Below are positions 8,083-19,211 of a stretch of DNA of 64,000 nt, piece by piece. How positions within the stretch are numbered: the stretch's first letter is position 1; the number at the start of each line of letters is the position of its first letter. The stretch comes from Tomitella fengzijianii. GTDB taxonomy: Bacteria; Actinomycetota; Actinomycetes; Mycobacteriales; Mycobacteriaceae. Under the pieces are notes generated by a model, which did no database searches, had not been told where the DNA came from, and worked only from the letters and a program-made list of their open reading frames with translations. The position numbers and the translations under genes are program-made. The stretch covers positions 244,679 to 308,678 of the forward strand of contig NZ_CP041765.1 in NCBI RefSeq assembly GCF_007559025.1, written 5' to 3'.

Positions 8083-9171
8083 ATGACGGAGGCCGACGGG
8101 CACGTGCCCCCCGGCGGCGCGGAACCGCCCGCGCGCGGCGGGCGGCCGCCGACGATGCGCGAGATCGCCGAGCGCGCCGGCGTCCACATCTCCACCGTCT
8201 CGCGCGTGCTGCGCCAGAGCGAACCCGTCGACGGCTGGTCGCCCGCCGCGCAGCGCGTGCGCGGGATCGCGGCCGAGCTCGGCTACCGGCCCAACCCGTG
8301 GGCCGCCAGCCTGCGCACGCGCCGCACCACCACGATCGGCGCCGTCATGCCGCGGCTCACCGACGGCGTCGTCGCCACCATCTACGGCGGCATCGAGGAG
8401 GCGGCCCGCGCGTCCGGCTACTCCGTGCTGCTGTCCAGCCCGCCGGACGACCAGGACGAGCAGCGCACCGCCATCGACCTGCTGATCGGCCGCCAGGTGG
8501 ACGGCCTGCTGCTCAGCAGCCTGCACAGTCCCGCGGCCGGTTTCGTGGCCGGGCTGGGCGCCGCGGTGCCGATCGTCGCGGTCAACCGGCACGCCGACGC
8601 GGGCCTGCCGTCCGTCACCGGCGACGACCATCACGGCGGTCGCCTGGCCGGCCGGCACCTGATCGCGTGCGGATACCGGCGGCCCGCCGTGATCGGCGGT
8701 CCCGCGCACGCCACGACCGGCCGGGACCGGGTCGACGGGTTCCTGGCGGCCGCGGCGGACGAGGGCGTCGCCGTCGCGCGGGACCGCATCCTGCACACTG
8801 CGTTCGACGTGGAGGGTGGCGTCGCGGCGGCGCACCGGTTGCTCGACCGGGACGGCAGGCCGGACGCGATCTTCGCCGCCAGCGACTCGATCGCGCTCGG
8901 CGTACTCGGCGTGGCCCGGGACCTGGGGCTGCGGATACCCGAGGACCTGGGCCTGGTCGGCTACAACGACATCCCCGTCGCAGCGCAGCTCCCGGTGCCG
9001 CTGACGACGGTCGCCACGCCGGCCCGTCGGATCGGAACGACCGCCGTGCGCATGCTCCTGGAGCTGATCGACGCGGGGACCCCGCAGGACGGAGCCGCCG
9101 CGCCGCGGGAACTGCTGCCCGTCACGCTCGCCGAGCGCGGCACCACCGTCCTGGCCGCGGCGCGCGTGTGA
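8083..9171 (+). CDS. LacI-family transcriptional regulator
   Basis: A 362-residue protein with the LacI helix-turn-helix PTMREIAERAGVHISTVSRV (about residues 18-37) and a periplasmic-binding-protein-like effector domain (TTTIGAVMPRLTDG onward, with FAASDSIALGVLG and LGLVGYNDIPVA). The ATG at 8083 is preceded by a purine-rich stretch and gives a normal LacI length; earlier in-frame starts would add an odd tail. It is divergent from gcdH and its stop overlaps the start of the MFS gene. It likely represses the glutaryl-CoA genes; the effector is unknown. Confidence 0.85.
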   Translation: MTEADGHVPPGGAEPPARGGRPPTMREIAERAGVHISTVSRVLRQSEPVDGWSPAAQRVRGIAAELGYRPNPWAASLRTRRTTTIGAVMPRLTDGVVATIYGGIEEAARASGYSVLLSSPPDDQDEQRTAIDLLIGRQVDGLLLSSLHSPAAGFVAGLGAAVPIVAVNRHADAGLPSVTGDDHHGGRLAGRHLIACGYRRPAVIGGPAHATTGRDRVDGFLAAAADEGVAVARDRILHTAFDVEGGVAAAHRLLDRDGRPDAIFAASDSIALGVLGVARDLGLRIPEDLGLVGYNDIPVAAQLPVPLTTVATPARRIGTTAVRMLLELIDAGTPQDGAAAPRELLPVTLAERGTTVLAAARV

Positions 9172-10313
9172 GGCCGGGGCCCGGTCCCGCCCGTTCGCCG
9201 GTGCCCGCACTGCAGGCGTGCGCGGGGCTGGCCGCGGCGATGGGAGTCGGCCGATTCGTCTACACGCCGCTGCTGCCGCTGATGGAGGAGCAGGCGCACG
9301 TCTCGGCATCGGCGACCGCGTTCGTCGCGACCGCCAACTATCTCGGCTACTTCCTGGGCGCGGCCGCGCTGATCGTCCGGCCAGGGTGGTCCCGATCGCG
9401 CACGGCGTTCCGCGGGGCGCTCGCCGTGCTCGTGGCCAGTGAGGTGGTGATGATCGCGGCGGTGAGCGTGCCGCTGTGGTCGGCGTCGCGGCTGGTGGCC
9501 GGGGTCGCGAGCGCATTCGTCTTCGTGTACGCGGCGAATGCGCTGGCCTCGCGGCCGTTCCCCGGGCTCGGATACGCGGGCGTGGGCGTGGGCATCGCGG
9601 CGTCCGGACTGGCGGTGACCCTGCTCCAGGACCTCATCGGGTGGGAACCGCTGTGGCTGGTGGCCGCGGCGATGGGGGCCGCGTTCGCCGCGGGCGCGTG
9701 GGGGCTGGCTCCCGCCGCGCCGCCCGGGCCCGCGAAGCCGGGCGGCGGCGACGCGGCCGGGGCCGTCCGCGTCGAGCGTCCCGCCCGCTCCGCCCGCAAG
9801 GCGTGGCTGCTGGCGGGCGGCTACTTCCTCGAGGGGCTCGGCTACATCATCCTGGGCACGTTCCTCGTCGCGGCCGTCTCCGCCGAGGGCCCGGAGTGGA
9901 CGGGCCCCGCGTCGTGGGTGCTCGTGGGCGCGGCGGCCGCGCCGTCGACGGCGCTGTGGGCGTGGGCCCGCAGACGGTTCCGCACCGAGACGCTGCTGGC
10001 CGCGGCGCTCGCGCTCCAGGTGGTGGCCGCCCTTCTGCCCGCCGTCGTCGGGGGAACTGTGGCCGCGGCCGTCGCGGCGGTGCTGTTCGGCGGCACGTTC
10101 ATGGGGATCGCCATGCTCGCGATGACTGCGGGGGTGGAGATGGGGGTGCCGCGCGCCGCCGCCGTGCTCACCGCGGGGTATGCGGTGGGACAGATCCTGG
10201 GGCCGCTGGTGGTCACCCCGCTGCTGGCGGGCGGGTACGACTCCGCCTTCCTCACCGCGGCGGGCGTGCTGGCGGCGGCATTCGTTCTGGTGGCGGGGAT
10301 CCGCAGGCGCTGA
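9168..10313 (+). CDS. YbfB/YjiJ-family MFS transporter
   Basis: A 381-residue membrane protein with about twelve hydrophobic helices. The start ACAGLAAAMGVGRFVYTPLLPLM is the signature of the YbfB/YjiJ branch of the major facilitator superfamily (MGxGRFxYTPxLP). The GTG at 9168 overlaps the lacI-type stop (GTGTGA), so it is co-translated with the regulator. The substrate is unknown; the genomic position suggests export or uptake of an organic acid related to the glutaryl-CoA genes. Confidence 0.8.
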   Translation: MRPGPGPARSPVPALQACAGLAAAMGVGRFVYTPLLPLMEEQAHVSASATAFVATANYLGYFLGAAALIVRPGWSRSRTAFRGALAVLVASEVVMIAAVSVPLWSASRLVAGVASAFVFVYAANALASRPFPGLGYAGVGVGIAASGLAVTLLQDLIGWEPLWLVAAAMGAAFAAGAWGLAPAAPPGPAKPGGGDAAGAVRVERPARSARKAWLLAGGYFLEGLGYIILGTFLVAAVSAEGPEWTGPASWVLVGAAAAPSTALWAWARRRFRTETLLAAALALQVVAALLPAVVGGTVAAAVAAVLFGGTFMGIAMLAMTAGVEMGVPRAAAVLTAGYAVGQILGPLVVTPLLAGGYDSAFLTAAGVLAAAFVLVAGIRRR

Positions 10314-10352
10314 CCTGCGCGGCGCCGAGCGCTGCTGCAGTCGTCTTCTGCG

Positions 10353-10403
10353 GATACCCCCGGGGGTGTGCTATCGTCGTTCGCGTGATACCCCGGAGGG
10401 TAT
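10353..10403. promoter_or_regulatory. Two predicted CsoR-family operators upstream of the ahpD-like gene
   Basis: Two palindromes of the TACCCC-GGGGTA class: GATACCCCCGGGGGTGT starting at 10353 and ATACCCCGGAGGGTAT at 10388-10403. CsoR/RcnR/CstR proteins bind such G-tract palindromes. The second overlaps an AT-rich TATAAA that could serve as the -10 box, so binding should block transcription of the gene at 10428. Confidence 0.7.
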
Positions 10404-10427
10404 AAAACGCGACGAAAGGCGACTCAG

Positions 10428-10820
10428 ATGACCGAGCACGACGGCGGCCCCGCGTCGGCACACGGCAAGGCGGTGCTGCGCGAGCTCTCCCCGCAGAACC
10501 GCAACCTGCGCCGCGCGATCCCCGAGGTCTACAAAGGTTTCGGCGCACTGTCCCAGGCCGCGTTCGCGGACGGCGCCCTGGACACCAAGACCAAGGAACT
10601 CATCGCCCTGGCGATCGGCGTGGTCGAGGGCTGCGACGGATGCATCGCCTCCCACGGCCAGTCGGCGGTGCGCAACGGCGCCACGCGACAGGAGGCGGCC
10701 GAGGCCATCGGCGTCGCGTTCCTCATGCACGGCGGCCCGGCGACGGTGCACGGCGCCCGCGCATACGAGGCGTTCTGCGAGTTCGCCGACGCCCACGAAT
10801 CCGGCGAGAAGCCGGCCTGA
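10428..10820 (+). CDS. AhpD-like / carboxymuconolactone decarboxylase family protein
   Basis: A 130-residue all-helical protein of the AhpD/CMD family. TKTKELIALAIGVVEGCDGCIASHGQSA contains the redox CxxC (C-D-G-C) followed by SHG, the active site of alkylhydroperoxidase-type members; the sequence then gives AIGVAFLMHGGPA. It likely reduces peroxides or another oxidised thiol target. Two CsoR-type operators sit at its promoter, linking it to metal or reactive-sulfur stress. The Cys-rich small gene and an MMPL transporter follow on the same strand. Confidence 0.8.
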   Translation: MTEHDGGPASAHGKAVLRELSPQNRNLRRAIPEVYKGFGALSQAAFADGALDTKTKELIALAIGVVEGCDGCIASHGQSAVRNGATRQEAAEAIGVAFLMHGGPATVHGARAYEAFCEFADAHESGEKPA

Positions 10821-10869
10821 CCGCTTAATCCTCATCACCCTCAGAGACCTGACGAAAGGCCCGGTCGAT

Positions 10870-11045
10870 ATGTGCTCCCCGACCCGATGCCGCAAGTGCG
10901 GCAAGACCACCTGGAAAGGCTGCGGCAGCCACGTCGCGCAGGTGAAGGCGACCGTCCCCGCGTCGCAGTGGTGCGACGGGCACCATGAAGCGGCGGCGGA
11001 TGCGGCGTCGCCCGGAATGTTCGCGCGGATGTTCGGACGCGGCCG

Positions 11046-11049
<4 letters not shown>
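10870..11049 (+). CDS. Small Cys-rich (zinc-ribbon-like) protein
   Basis: A 59-residue protein. It starts MCSPTRCRKCGKTTWKGCG, with Cys at positions 2, 7, 10 and 18, then SHVAQV and a later WCDGHHE. The CxxC plus further Cys/His suggests a small metal site. A short protein of the pattern C-x2-CGKTTWxGCGxH is, to my knowledge, widespread in actinobacteria without a known function. The ATG follows GAAAGG and its stop overlaps the ATG of the MMPL gene (ATGA), so it is translated with the transporter. A role as a metal carrier or sensor for this operon is inference. Confidence 0.7.
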
Positions 11050-13581
<2,532 letters not shown>

Positions 13582-13604
13582 CCGGGAAGAACGTGGAGGA
13601 ACGA

Positions 13605-13838
13605 ATGTCTGAATCGAAGGGGCTCCCACGCCACGACGGCTGGTCGGTGGAGCGTGCGGTGCCGATGATGGCGGGCGCCGTCGTGCTCGGCAGCCTGGCG
13701 CTGGGCCGCGCGGCCTCGCCGAAGTGGCGGGGGCTCACCGCCTTCGCCGGCGGGAACCTGGTGATGTACGCGTCGGTGGGCTGGTGCCCGGCGTCGCTGG
13801 CCATGCAGAAGCTGGGGCTGCGCCGCATCGGTGGTTGA
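13605..13838 (+). CDS. DUF2892 inner-membrane protein
   Basis: A 77-residue protein with two hydrophobic helices (PMMAGAVVLGSLALGRA and GLTAFAGGNLVMYASVG) and the typical GWCPASLAMQKLG ending of DUF2892, also found as the membrane anchor of YgaP rhodanese. The Cys of GWCP is conserved in the family. The ATG at 13605 has a strong GGAGG six bases upstream; an in-frame ATG at 13578 overlaps the csoR stop and is a weaker alternative. It is likely co-transcribed with csoR. Function unknown; the context points to sulfur or metal stress. Confidence 0.75.
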   Translation: MSESKGLPRHDGWSVERAVPMMAGAVVLGSLALGRAASPKWRGLTAFAGGNLVMYASVGWCPASLAMQKLGLRRIGG

Positions 13839-13851
13839 TGCCGGTGCGATG

Positions 13852-13888
13852 AAGCGCCCGGTCGGGATCAGATCCCGGCCGGGCGCTT
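13852..13888. terminator. Hairpin terminator after the DUF2892 gene
   Basis: AAGCGCCCGG pairs with CCGGGCGCTT, and the inner TCGGGATC/GATCCCGG extends the stem. It starts 14 bases after the DUF2892 stop and ends in TCGGCTTGTT. Confidence 0.65.
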
Positions 13889-13927
13889 CGGCTTGTTCGG
13901 AGGAGTGTTCGATTCCGCGGTGCAGAC

Positions 13928-13973
13928 GAATGCACTCGGCCGGCCCGGTGATCCGAGCCGGCCGAGCGCATTC
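13928..13973. terminator. Second strong hairpin between convergent genes
   Basis: GAATGCACTCGGCCGGC pairs with GCCGGCCGAGCGCATTC (one mismatch). It lies 22 bases beyond the 3' end of the minus-strand csoR-type gene and probably terminates that operon, while the hairpin at 13852 ends the other one. Confidence 0.65.
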
Positions 13974-13995
13974 CTTGTTCGGTTGTCGGCTGCCC

Positions 13996-14256
13996 TCAGG
14001 CGAGGGCGAGGAAGAGCTTCTCGAGCTTCTGCCGGCCTTCCTCGGGCGGCACGCCGGTGGTTTGGCAGTGCTCCAGGCCGGTGGCGACGAGGGCGTATCC
14101 GCCGCGACTGATCGCCTTGTTCACGGCGGCGAGCTGCGTGAGCACGTCCTCGCAGTCGGCGCCCGATTCCATCATCGCAATCACCTTGCCGAGGTGGCCC
14201 TGGGCCCGCTTGAAGCGGGTGATCACCGGCGCGACCTCGTCGTTCGGGAGCCGCAC
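13996..14256 (-). CDS. Second CsoR-family (DUF156) regulator
   Basis: An 86-residue DUF156 protein with VITRFKRAQGHLGKVIAMME and the ending [10 protein letters not shown]. Cys35 (GADCEDVLTQL) and Cys64 (ATGLEHC) are present. The CsoR Cu-binding His position (60) is Gly, but a His sits directly before the second Cys. The start is a GTG at 14256, one base after the DUF302 stop. Co-transcription with a DUF302 gene is common for this subgroup and suggests a redox or sulfur signal. It is distinct from the protein at 13318 (roughly half of the residues match). Confidence 0.8.
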   Translation of the reverse strand: MRLPNDEVAPVITRFKRAQGHLGKVIAMMESGADCEDVLTQLAAVNKAISRGGYALVATGLEHCQTTGVPPEEGRQKLEKLFLALA

Positions 14257-14257
14257 G

Positions 14258-14656
14258 TCAGCGCTCGGACACTGCGGTGAGCATGCGCGACAGAAGCTCG
14301 CGGGCCTCGGTGGCGACGTCCTTGAGCTCGTCCGTGCCGGTGAACTCGGGCATCACGTCGGGGTCCATCGCCTCGACGAGCGTGGTTCCGCCGCCCGCAT
14401 CGGAGACGACGACGTTGCACGGCAGCAGCGCCGCGACGCGCGGATCGGCTTCGAGCGCCTTGTGGGCCAGCGGCGGACGGCACGCTCCCAGGATGATCTT
14501 GGGTGCGATGTCGACGTCGAGCTTGGCCTTGAGCGTGGCGGCGAGGTCGATCTCGGTGAGCACGCCGAATCCCACTGCGCTCAGCTCCTCGCGCACTGCG
14601 GCGACCGTCTGCTCGTAGGGGGCGTCGACCGTGGTGGTCAGGGTGAAACCGGGCAT
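14258..14656 (-). CDS. DUF302 family protein
   Basis: A 132-residue protein with the DUF302 pattern: FTLTTTVDAPYEQTVAAVREELSAVGFGV (quoted in part as an N-terminal strand-helix), KIILGACRPPLAHKAL with the conserved ACxPxLA segment, and LLPCNVVVSD. Both conserved Cys residues are there. The family has no proven biochemical function but is repeatedly found beside sulfide-oxidising and CsoR/CstR genes. The ATG at 14656 follows GGAAAGGA. It is the first gene of a two-gene operon with the csoR-type gene. Confidence 0.8.
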   Translation of the reverse strand: MPGFTLTTTVDAPYEQTVAAVREELSAVGFGVLTEIDLAATLKAKLDVDIAPKIILGACRPPLAHKALEADPRVAALLPCNVVVSDAGGGTTLVEAMDPDVMPEFTGTDELKDVATEARELLSRMLTAVSER

Positions 14657-14689
14657 GTCGGGGTCCTTTCCGGCAGGGGTGTTCAATCT

Positions 14690-14712
14690 ACCCCGTATAA
14701 CCCCCTAGGGGG
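14690..14712. promoter_or_regulatory. Predicted CsoR-family operator upstream of the DUF302 operon
   Basis: ACCCCGTATAACCCCCTAGGGGG includes the perfect 12-base palindrome CCCCCTAGGGGG at 14701-14712 and an extra ACCCCGTAT half. It lies 35-55 bases upstream of the DUF302 start and fits the same G-tract operator class as the other sites in this region. Confidence 0.6.
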
Positions 14713-14791
14713 ATGTGTTGTTCCCCTGGCCTGTTCACGGCCTCGCCCCCGGCCGGCGCCCCGAGCCCCGGGCCTCGCCCCGGCCCCGCCT

Positions 14792-14850
14792 CGAGTTGGT
14801 GGTTCTTCGGTGCTTTCGGGCCGTTTGGGCACCGGAGAACCACCAACTCG
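14792..14850. repeat. Long palindromic repeat, copy 1
   Basis: The left arm CGAGTTGGTGGTTCTTCGGT (continuing GC) pairs with the right arm ending AGAACCACCAACTCG: 22 base pairs with one mismatch and a 15-base loop. A second copy is at 16778-16836 and shares the arm almost exactly. Each copy lies just beyond the 3' end of a gene, so it may serve as a terminator; here it ends the minus-strand lipoprotein operon. Confidence 0.8.
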
Positions 14851-14854
14851 GCGG

Positions 14855-15421
14855 TCACCCTGGCCAGACGTGGTCCATGCGGCGCAGCAGCATGGCGGTG
14901 AACGTCTGCGCGGCGTCGCAGTCGCGGGGGAAGGTGTCCGGCATCGGGCTGCGGGGGCCGCCGGTCACCTCGAGGAATCCGTAGCCGACGGTGGCGACCA
15001 GGTGGCAGTCCTGGCGTTGCCTTCCGGAAGAGATGATCTCGATGTCGATGGGGTAGTCGGCTAGCGTCGTCCGGGAGACCGGGCCTTGGATGCCGAGGAG
15101 GTGGTGGAGTCGGCGGTCGATCCCGTCTCCTGGGCTCGACCCCCGTGACATGAGCGCGAAGGTGTCCTTCTCTGAGCGGTAGCTGCAGTTGCTGCCGATG
15201 TCGTCGAGGATGGGCTCAATATGCGCGGGGTGGTGGTATCCGTGCTGAGCGAACCATGCGGTCATCTCGTCGTCGCACGGGTCGAAAAATCCCGGTTCCG
15301 GGAACGCGACTTCACTGCTGGGTGGCGTCTGCGCGTCCGACGGCTCAACGCCCGAGCATCCGGCTGCCAGTATTCCGGTCAGGACCGCGATGGCCGCTGC
15401 CTGGATTGGGCCGCTGCTCAT
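14855..15421 (-). CDS. DUF3558-like lipoprotein
   Basis: A 188-residue secreted lipoprotein. The N terminus has a signal peptide ending ILAAGC, a lipobox whose Cys is about residue 22. The mature part carries FFDPCDDEMTAWF, NCSYRS and CHLVATVGYG, the paired-Cys pattern of DUF3558 lipoproteins of Mycobacteriales. Function unknown; these are cell-envelope proteins. The ATG overlaps the stop of the gene upstream (15418-15753), so the two are co-translated. I chose the start at 15421 because the signal peptide then begins correctly. Confidence 0.7.
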   Translation of the reverse strand: MSSGPIQAAAIAVLTGILAAGCSGVEPSDAQTPPSSEVAFPEPGFFDPCDDEMTAWFAQHGYHHPAHIEPILDDIGSNCSYRSEKDTFALMSRGSSPGDGIDRRLHHLLGIQGPVSRTTLADYPIDIEIISSGRQRQDCHLVATVGYGFLEVTGGPRSPMPDTFPRDCDAAQTFTAMLLRRMDHVWPG

Positions 15422-15753
15422 CGGGAACCGGATTCGCTGAGCGCCGTCGCCGTTGCATGATCCGCGTCGAGGATCAAGGCGCCGCCCCGACGGACCCACG
15501 TGGCCAACTCCTCCGCAGCTTCTGCGAATTCGTTGAGTCGGACAACTGCCGAATCTGTCGCACCGAGTGCGAGCTCTTCATACATTCGCTGCAGTTGAAG
15601 TATGGACGGCAGGGTGCCCCAGGGCTCGCGCCCGTAGTCATGCGCGAATTTGATGGCCAGCTCCCGCAGCTCCAACGCCGCCTGTTCGTATGCCCCCGCG
15701 ATCGTGTCGATGGCCTCTTGTGTGACCACGAGTTCCCCGTCGGCCTGCGTCAT
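15418..15753 (-). CDS. Small helical protein of unknown function, partner of the lipoprotein
   Basis: A 111-residue, mostly helical protein without signal peptide: ITQ-like start (MTQADGELVVTQEAIDTIAG), then AYEQAALELRELAIKF and VRLNEFAEAAEELATWVRRGG. The size and helix pattern recall WXG100/ESX-type partners but the WxG motif is absent in its usual place; the only candidate is EPWGTLP. It overlaps the downstream lipoprotein gene by four bases. Such small proteins occur before DUF3558 genes in related genomes, to my knowledge; the role is not known. Confidence 0.55.
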   Translation of the reverse strand: MTQADGELVVTQEAIDTIAGAYEQAALELRELAIKFAHDYGREPWGTLPSILQLQRMYEELALGATDSAVVRLNEFAEAAEELATWVRRGGALILDADHATATALSESGSR

Positions 15754-15896
15754 CGTCCCCCCGTTTCGCCGCGTGCCGGGCGTCACCATACACGCGGGAA
15801 GTCGGCTGTGCGCAGGGTTTTCCCCAGGGTGCCGGGTTGTCCACAGCGGCGGGTGAACGGGGAGACGTGGCTGCGCCCGGCGATCACACTGGGGTC

Positions 15897-16769
15897 ATGG
15901 GGGAGATGGTGGGCCCGTTCCGGGCGCGGGACGCGATCGTGCAGGGGACCGTCACCGAGCATTACGTGCGCCGGAAGTGCACGCGGGTGCTGCCGGGCGT
16001 ATACGTGCGGCGTGGAACCGAGCTGACGGCGGTTCGCAGCGCTTATGCGGTGGCGCTCTGGTCGCAAGGGCGGTTCGTGCTGTCCGGGCACACGGCGGCC
16101 GCGTTGTGGGGCGCCAAGTGGATCGGCCCCGCTGACAGGCCCGCCTGCAATGCCCGGTCCAAGATCTGCGCGCCCGACGGCGTCGACGTCTACTACGAAC
16201 GGCTCGCGGGGGAGGACGTCGGCTCGATGCTGGACAACCAGGTGACGCTGCCGGTGCGCACGTCTTTCGACCTCGCCCGCCGGTTGCCCCGGCTGCGGGC
16301 GGTCGCGGCGGTGGATGCGATGTACCAGACGAAGCTCGTCACCAAAGATCATCTGCGCGAGTACGCGCGCTCCCGTAATGGCGCGAGGGGGATCAGGCGG
16401 GTGCGCGAGGTGATCGAACTGTCGGACGAGGGCGCGGAATCACCGCAGGAGACCAGGACCCGGGTGGCCGTCATCGACGCCGGCCTGCCTCGGCCGGCCG
16501 CACAGCGGTACATCACCGACTCGCGTGGAGTCGTGATCGGCCGCGTGGACCTGTGCTGGGAGGAGTGGCGCGTGATCGTGGAGTACGACGGCGACGGGCA
16601 CTGCACGCGCGAGCAGCTGGCCAGGGACATCAAGCGCTACAACGCGTTCGCCGATGCCGGATGGGCGGTGATCCGGGTGAAGTCGGACATGCTTCGGGAG
16701 GGTGCACCACGGCGTGCGCTGATGGCCCAGATCCGCCGGGCCCTCAGGAAGGGCGGCGCACCCCTGTGA
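15897..16769 (+). CDS. AbiEi-like N terminus plus DUF559/Vsr-type nuclease-fold protein
   Basis: A 290-residue protein. The first 60 residues (RARDAIVQGTVTEHYVRRKC, RVLPGVYVRRG) look like the winged-helix domain of AbiEi-type proteins. The C-terminal third has YITDSRGVVIGRVDLCWEEWRVIVEYDGDGH, with the D-x-(14)-E-Y-D arrangement of a PD-(D/E)xK nuclease fold of the DUF559/Vsr kind, and WAVIRVKSDML. Such proteins are common in actinobacteria and are often called antitoxin-like, but no toxin gene is next to it. The start at 15897 is the first ATG that keeps the family length; the region before it is GC-rich and uncertain. Confidence 0.65.
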   Translation: MGEMVGPFRARDAIVQGTVTEHYVRRKCTRVLPGVYVRRGTELTAVRSAYAVALWSQGRFVLSGHTAAALWGAKWIGPADRPACNARSKICAPDGVDVYYERLAGEDVGSMLDNQVTLPVRTSFDLARRLPRLRAVAAVDAMYQTKLVTKDHLREYARSRNGARGIRRVREVIELSDEGAESPQETRTRVAVIDAGLPRPAAQRYITDSRGVVIGRVDLCWEEWRVIVEYDGDGHCTREQLARDIKRYNAFADAGWAVIRVKSDMLREGAPRRALMAQIRRALRKGGAPL

Positions 16770-16777
16770 GACACCCG

Positions 16778-16836
16778 CGAGTTGGTGGTTCTCGGGTGCT
16801 CGCGCGGGGCGAAAGCACCGAAGAACCACCAACTCG
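16778..16836. repeat. Long palindromic repeat, copy 2
   Basis: CGAGTTGGTGGTTCTCGGGT (continuing GCT) pairs with AGCACCGAAGAACCACCAAC (continuing TCG): 23 positions with two mismatches and a 13-base loop. It sits between convergent genes (nuclease-like, ending 16769, and copA, ending 16845) and may terminate both. See copy 1 at 14792. Confidence 0.8.
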
Positions 16837-16844
16837 GCAAAGGG

Positions 16845-19154
16845 CTACGCCCCCGCGCGGGACCTGAACCTCCTGAGTCGCAGGCTGTTGCCCACCACGA
16901 ACACGCTGGAGAACGCCATGGCGGCGCCGGCGATCATCGGGTTGAGCAGCCCCAGTGCGGCCAGCGGGATCGCCGCCGTGTTGTACCCGAACGCCCAGAA
17001 CAGGTTGCCTTTGATGGTGCTGAGCGTGCGCCGGGAGAGCCGGATGGCGTCGGCGGCGCTGCGCAGGTCGCCGCGGACCAGGGTGATGTCGGCGGCCTCG
17101 ATGGCCACGTCGGTGCCGGTGCCCATGGCCAGGCCCAGGTCGGCCTGGGCGAGGGCGGCCGCGTCGTTGATGCCGTCGCCCACCATGGCCACGACCCGGC
17201 CCTCGGCCTGCAGGCGGGCCACGACGTCCACCTTGTCCGCGGGCATGACCTTGGCGAACACCTTCTCGATGCCGACCTCGCCCGCGATCTGCTCGGCCAC
17301 GGCGGTGTTGTCGCCGGTGAGCAGCACGGGGGTGAGCCCCAGGTTGCGGAACTGCGCGATGGCCTCGGCGCTGGTGGGCTTGACCTTGTCGGCCACGGAC
17401 ACCAGCCCCAGCACGCGCCCGTCGGCGGCGACGGCCACCACGCTGCGCCCCTGGCCCTCGAGCTCGCGTTTGCGGGCGGCCAGGTCGTCGGTCAGGTACT
17501 GCGACCAGTCGGCCAGCAGGGTCTCGCGGCCGACCACGACCGCCGTCCCGTCGACGACGCCCTGCACGCCCTTGCCCTCGACGTTCGCGAACGACTCGAC
17601 CCCGGGCAGCGCCCCTACCGCGGCGGCGGCCCCGTCGGCGATCGCCCGGGCGATGGGGTGCTCGGAGGCGTTCTCCACGGCGCCCGCCAGGCGCAGCAGC
17701 TCATCGCGGTCGACGCCGTCGGCGGGCACCACGTCGGCCAGGCTCATGGTGCCGGTGGTGACGGTGCCGGTCTTGTCCAGCACGACGGTGTCGACGCCGC
17801 GGGTGGCCTCGAGGATCTCGGGCCCCTTGATGAGCACGCCCATCTGCGCGCCCCGGCCGGTGCCCACCAGCAGTGCGGTGGGCGTGGCCAGGCCCAGTGC
17901 GCACGGGCAGGCGATGATGAGCACCGCGACTGCGGCCGTGAACGCGGCGGTGGCCCCGCCCCCGATGGCGAACCACACGATGAGCGTGCCGATGGCGATC
18001 GCGATGACGATGGGAACGAAGATCGACGAGACCCTGTCGGCCAGGCGCTGCACCTCGGCCTTGCCCGACTGTGCGTCCTCGACCAGCTTTGCCATCTGGG
18101 CAAGCTGGGTGTCGGATCCGACGCGGGTGGCCCGCACCCGCAGCCGCCCGCCGGCGTTGACGGTGGCGCCGGTGACCGCGTCGCCTTCGCCCACCTCGAC
18201 GGGCACGGACTCGCCGGTGAGCATGGACATGTCCACCGCGGAGCTGCCGGAGACCACCACGCCGTCGGTGGCGATCTTCTCGCCGGGACGCACGACGAAC
18301 TCGTCGCCCACTGCGAGCGTGCCGACGGGGATGCGCGACTCGACGCCGTCGCGGACCACGGCGACGTCTTTGGCGCCCATGTCGAGCAGCGCCCGCAGCG
18401 CTCCGCCCGCCCGGTGCTTGGCGCGCTTCTCGAAGTAGCGCCCGGCCAGCACGAACATCGTCACACCGGCGGCGACCTCGAGGTAGATGTTGCCCGCCCC
18501 GTCGCCGGCGCTCGCGGTGAAGGTGAAGCCGTGCCGCATGCCGTTCATGCCGGCGGTGCCGAAGAACAGCGCGTACAGCGACCATGCGAATGCGGCGAGC
18601 GTGCCCACCGACACCAGCGTGTCCATGGTGGCGGCGCCGTGCTTGAGGTTGGTCCAGGCGGCCTTGTGGAACGGGTACGCCGACCACACGATGACCGGCG
18701 CGGCCAGGGTGAGCGACAGCCACTGCCAGTTGTCGAACTGCAACGGCGGGATCATCGCCAGCGCGATCACCGGCACCGACAGGACCACCGCCCCGATGAG
18801 CCGCTGGCGCAGAGTGATCAGCTCGCGGTCCTCCGGCTCCTCGGCCGGCCCGTCGGAGGGGGTGGCCTGCTCCGGCTCGGCGGGAGTGGGCAGCTCCGCG
18901 GTGTAGCCGGTCTTCTCGACCACGCGGACGAGCTCCTGCGGGTCGTACCCCTCCGGCATGCTGACCTTGGCCTTCTCGGTGGCGTAGTTGACCGTGGCTT
19001 CGATCCCGTCGAGCTTGCCCAGCTTCTTCTCGATCCGCATCGCGCACGACGCGCAGGTCATGCCGCCGATGTCGAGGTCGATACCCACGCGTGGCGCGTT
19101 CGGGTCGGCGGCCGGCGGTGACTGCGCCGGGGCGGACTCAGATGTTGCAGACAT
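16845..19154 (-). CDS. copA: Copper-translocating P-type ATPase
   Basis: A 769-residue P1B-1-type ATPase. It has one N-terminal heavy-metal domain ([20 protein letters not shown], about residues 29-48), the CPC transport motif in [17 protein letters not shown] (about 414-430), the phosphorylated Asp in [12 protein letters not shown] (about 460), HP motif ([14 protein letters not shown]) and the hinge [18 protein letters not shown] (about 660). CPC with Asn/Tyr/Met/Ser in the last helices ([31 protein letters not shown]) fits Cu(I) export across the membrane. It follows copZ by 57 bases and shares its operators. Confidence 0.9.
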   Translation of the reverse strand: MSATSESAPAQSPPAADPNAPRVGIDLDIGGMTCASCAMRIEKKLGKLDGIEATVNYATEKAKVSMPEGYDPQELVRVVEKTGYTAELPTPAEPEQATPSDGPAEEPEDRELITLRQRLIGAVVLSVPVIALAMIPPLQFDNWQWLSLTLAAPVIVWSAYPFHKAAWTNLKHGAATMDTLVSVGTLAAFAWSLYALFFGTAGMNGMRHGFTFTASAGDGAGNIYLEVAAGVTMFVLAGRYFEKRAKHRAGGALRALLDMGAKDVAVVRDGVESRIPVGTLAVGDEFVVRPGEKIATDGVVVSGSSAVDMSMLTGESVPVEVGEGDAVTGATVNAGGRLRVRATRVGSDTQLAQMAKLVEDAQSGKAEVQRLADRVSSIFVPIVIAIAIGTLIVWFAIGGGATAAFTAAVAVLIIACPCALGLATPTALLVGTGRGAQMGVLIKGPEILEATRGVDTVVLDKTGTVTTGTMSLADVVPADGVDRDELLRLAGAVENASEHPIARAIADGAAAAVGALPGVESFANVEGKGVQGVVDGTAVVVGRETLLADWSQYLTDDLAARKRELEGQGRSVVAVAADGRVLGLVSVADKVKPTSAEAIAQFRNLGLTPVLLTGDNTAVAEQIAGEVGIEKVFAKVMPADKVDVVARLQAEGRVVAMVGDGINDAAALAQADLGLAMGTGTDVAIEAADITLVRGDLRSAADAIRLSRRTLSTIKGNLFWAFGYNTAAIPLAALGLLNPMIAGAAMAFSSVFVVGNSLRLRRFRSRAGA

Positions 19155-19211
19155 GAGCTTCCAATCAGTGGCTGACGCCCGGGAGCATCCCGGTCGGGGC
19201 CGCCGCGGGGA

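Noticed and set aside
15897..16769. Antitoxin half of an AbiE toxin-antitoxin system
   Set aside because: No AbiEii-type nucleotidyltransferase gene is adjacent and the C-terminal half looks like a nuclease fold.
14792..16836. A complete transposon between the two long palindromes
   Set aside because: No transposase or integrase is encoded between them and no target duplication is visible. Only the repeat and the possibility of past mobility are reported.
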